DNA of 6,055 bases from Flavobacteriaceae bacterium (GTDB lineage Bacteria; Bacteroidota; Bacteroidia; Flavobacteriales; Flavobacteriaceae): assembly GCA_013042825.1 (NCBI GenBank), contig JABDPL010000248.1:1-6055 (forward strand), given 5' to 3'. Made by a program: the position numbers and the translations under genes. This document shows positions 4,931 to 6,055 of the stretch, piece after piece (the stretch's first letter is position 1; each line of letters starts with the position of its first letter). Under the pieces are notes generated by a model that did no database searches, was not told where the DNA came from, and worked only from the letters and a program-made list of their open reading frames with translations.

Positions 4931-6055
4931 ATGTCAGGCATCACCGCTCAATTTCACCAATTATCTCGTATTAAGCGCAGATTAATAATTGTTTTATTAG
5001 TATTCGTCATCGGCTTTTTTGCTTCAACCTGTGGAAGAAGAATAAAAGTATCTGACGATTGCAGTTTTAAACAAGAAAAGTTATTCAACGGACAGAAGTA
5101 AAAACTTCGCGCTTTAACCACTTTATACAAACCATATAAGGCTTATAAACCTTATGTTCAGGAGTCAACAACATCATTTAGAATTGAATATCCCTCCAAA
5201 GTTAATGGTGAAGACAAAATTTTGAGCGGCACACTAATTATACCCCATAACTATAAGGAATCGCTGCCGATTATGATCTATTGCCATGGTACCTTGTTCA
5301 ATAAAACATACGCACCATCCATGTGGGATTCAGCGATTCAAATAGAGGCTATGCCAGCAATGGCCCGATATATCATGTTTATTCCAGACTATCTGGGATA
5401 TGGATCAACACAGGATGTTGTTCCTGCTTATTTCGATCAGGAAATAACCACCCAAACGATCTAAGATATCTTACCCGCGAAATTGGCATACCTCGATAAT
5501 TACGGTATTCCGTACAAGAATGAACTGTTTATTCTAGGTTATTCACAGGGTGGCCATGCCGCAGTTTCTCTCCTTAAAAAAATTGAAAATAAAACCTTCT
5601 CATTGCAAAATTTAAAATTAAAATCTGCCGTTGCCATTGCTGCTCCCTATAAACTCAAAGAAAATGTAGATTTTATACTTGAAAAAGTCTCCTTCCCTTC
5701 AACAGCTTATGTGTCATACCTTTTTATATCCCTAAATCAACGGCAATGGAATCGTCAAATGAATGAATTCTTCAAGGATTCCTCACTGTATTACATAAAT
5801 GAACATTTGAATGGAAATGTCAGTTTGAACAAAATGGCCATCAAACAGTCTGATTATATTGATGAATTGGTGCAGGATAAAATTCTAACGGACTATTTGG
5901 GCGATAAAGAGATCCCATTAAAAAACAGCCTAAGAGCAAACAGCGATTTTAATTTTACACCAAGAACACCTCTTTTGATAATTCATTCAAAATCAGATGA
6001 AGTTGTGCCTTATCAAACTTCTCTTGACACCTGGCAACAATGGATATGTAATGGC
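4931..6055 (+). pseudogene. Exported alpha/beta hydrolase (secretory-lipase-like), broken by two in-frame TAA codons; 3' end outside window
   Basis: A single frame of 375 codons running off the right edge, interrupted at codon 57 (TAA, 5099-5101) and codon 178 (TAA, 5462-5464). Read through, it is a secreted or membrane-anchored serine hydrolase. Residues 13-33 give a basic stretch, a hydrophobic span (LIIVLLVFVIGFFAS) and a Cys at 34, though STC is a poor lipobox. SGTLIIPHN (99-107) and YCHGTL (117-122, oxyanion region) follow, then PDYLGYGST. The nucleophile elbow is LGYSQGGHA with Ser205, followed by AIAAPYKL. The acid is in HSKSDEVVPY (Asp356). The catalytic histidine should lie just beyond the window. 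The DYLGYG and GYSQGG pattern fits the secretory-lipase/prolyl-oligopeptidase-related group found with lipoproteins in Bacteroidota; the substrate is unknown. ATG at 4931 is preferred to TTG at 4913 because it places the basic and hydrophobic segments as in a normal signal. No frameshift is seen in 1.1 kb, and both stops fall inside the conserved frame. Confidence 0.82.

Overview
The window reads as chromosomal DNA of a member of the Bacteroidota, most likely a Cytophagales- or Flavobacteriia-like marine or soil bacterium. The signs are AT-rich DNA, all intact genes ending in TAA, poor Shine-Dalgarno sequences in front of genes, a signal peptide ending in SFGQ, several small lipoproteins, and an AraC regulator with a multi-membrane-span N-terminus, which is a Bacteroidota speciality. 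All genes lie on the + strand, and most are separated by gaps of roughly 80 to 280 bases, so this is a row of separate transcription units more than one operon. I see no RNA gene, CRISPR array, transposase or phage gene.

Layout: (1) 2-310, C-terminal part of a GNAT acetyltransferase that enters from the left. (2) 311-579, a gap with a degenerate intergenic repeat and a 13-bp direct repeat. (3) 580-1542, an exported M23-type peptidase with an N-terminal DUF3887-like domain. (4) 1558-1620, a second copy of the intergenic repeat, forming a GC-rich hairpin. (5) 1660-2061, a small helical lipoprotein of unknown function. (6) 2208-2390, a 60-residue two-span membrane protein. (7) 2391-2687, a gap holding only a 10-bp stem-loop and a 12-bp palindrome. 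(8) 2688-3575, an intact lipoprotein-like alpha/beta hydrolase with a complete catalytic triad. (9) 3763-4854, a membrane-anchored AraC-family regulator broken by two in-frame TGA codons. (10) 4931-6055, a second exported alpha/beta hydrolase or lipase, broken by two in-frame TAA codons and running off the right end.

The most striking observation is in the right third. Two adjacent genes that look like a regulator and its possible target each keep a single open frame for more than 1 kb, with recognisable domains on both sides of every stop, yet each carries two nonsense codons and no frameshift. The neighbours to the left are all intact. The simplest reading is recent joint decay of a regulator-lipase pair by point mutation. 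An unusual perfect 18-bp palindrome lies inside the broken regulator, and AATGT/ACATT half-sites cluster at its start. I did not find convincing evidence for a new defence system or mobile element. The cell-envelope theme (peptidase, lipoproteins, exported hydrolases) is typical accessory content of this phylum.
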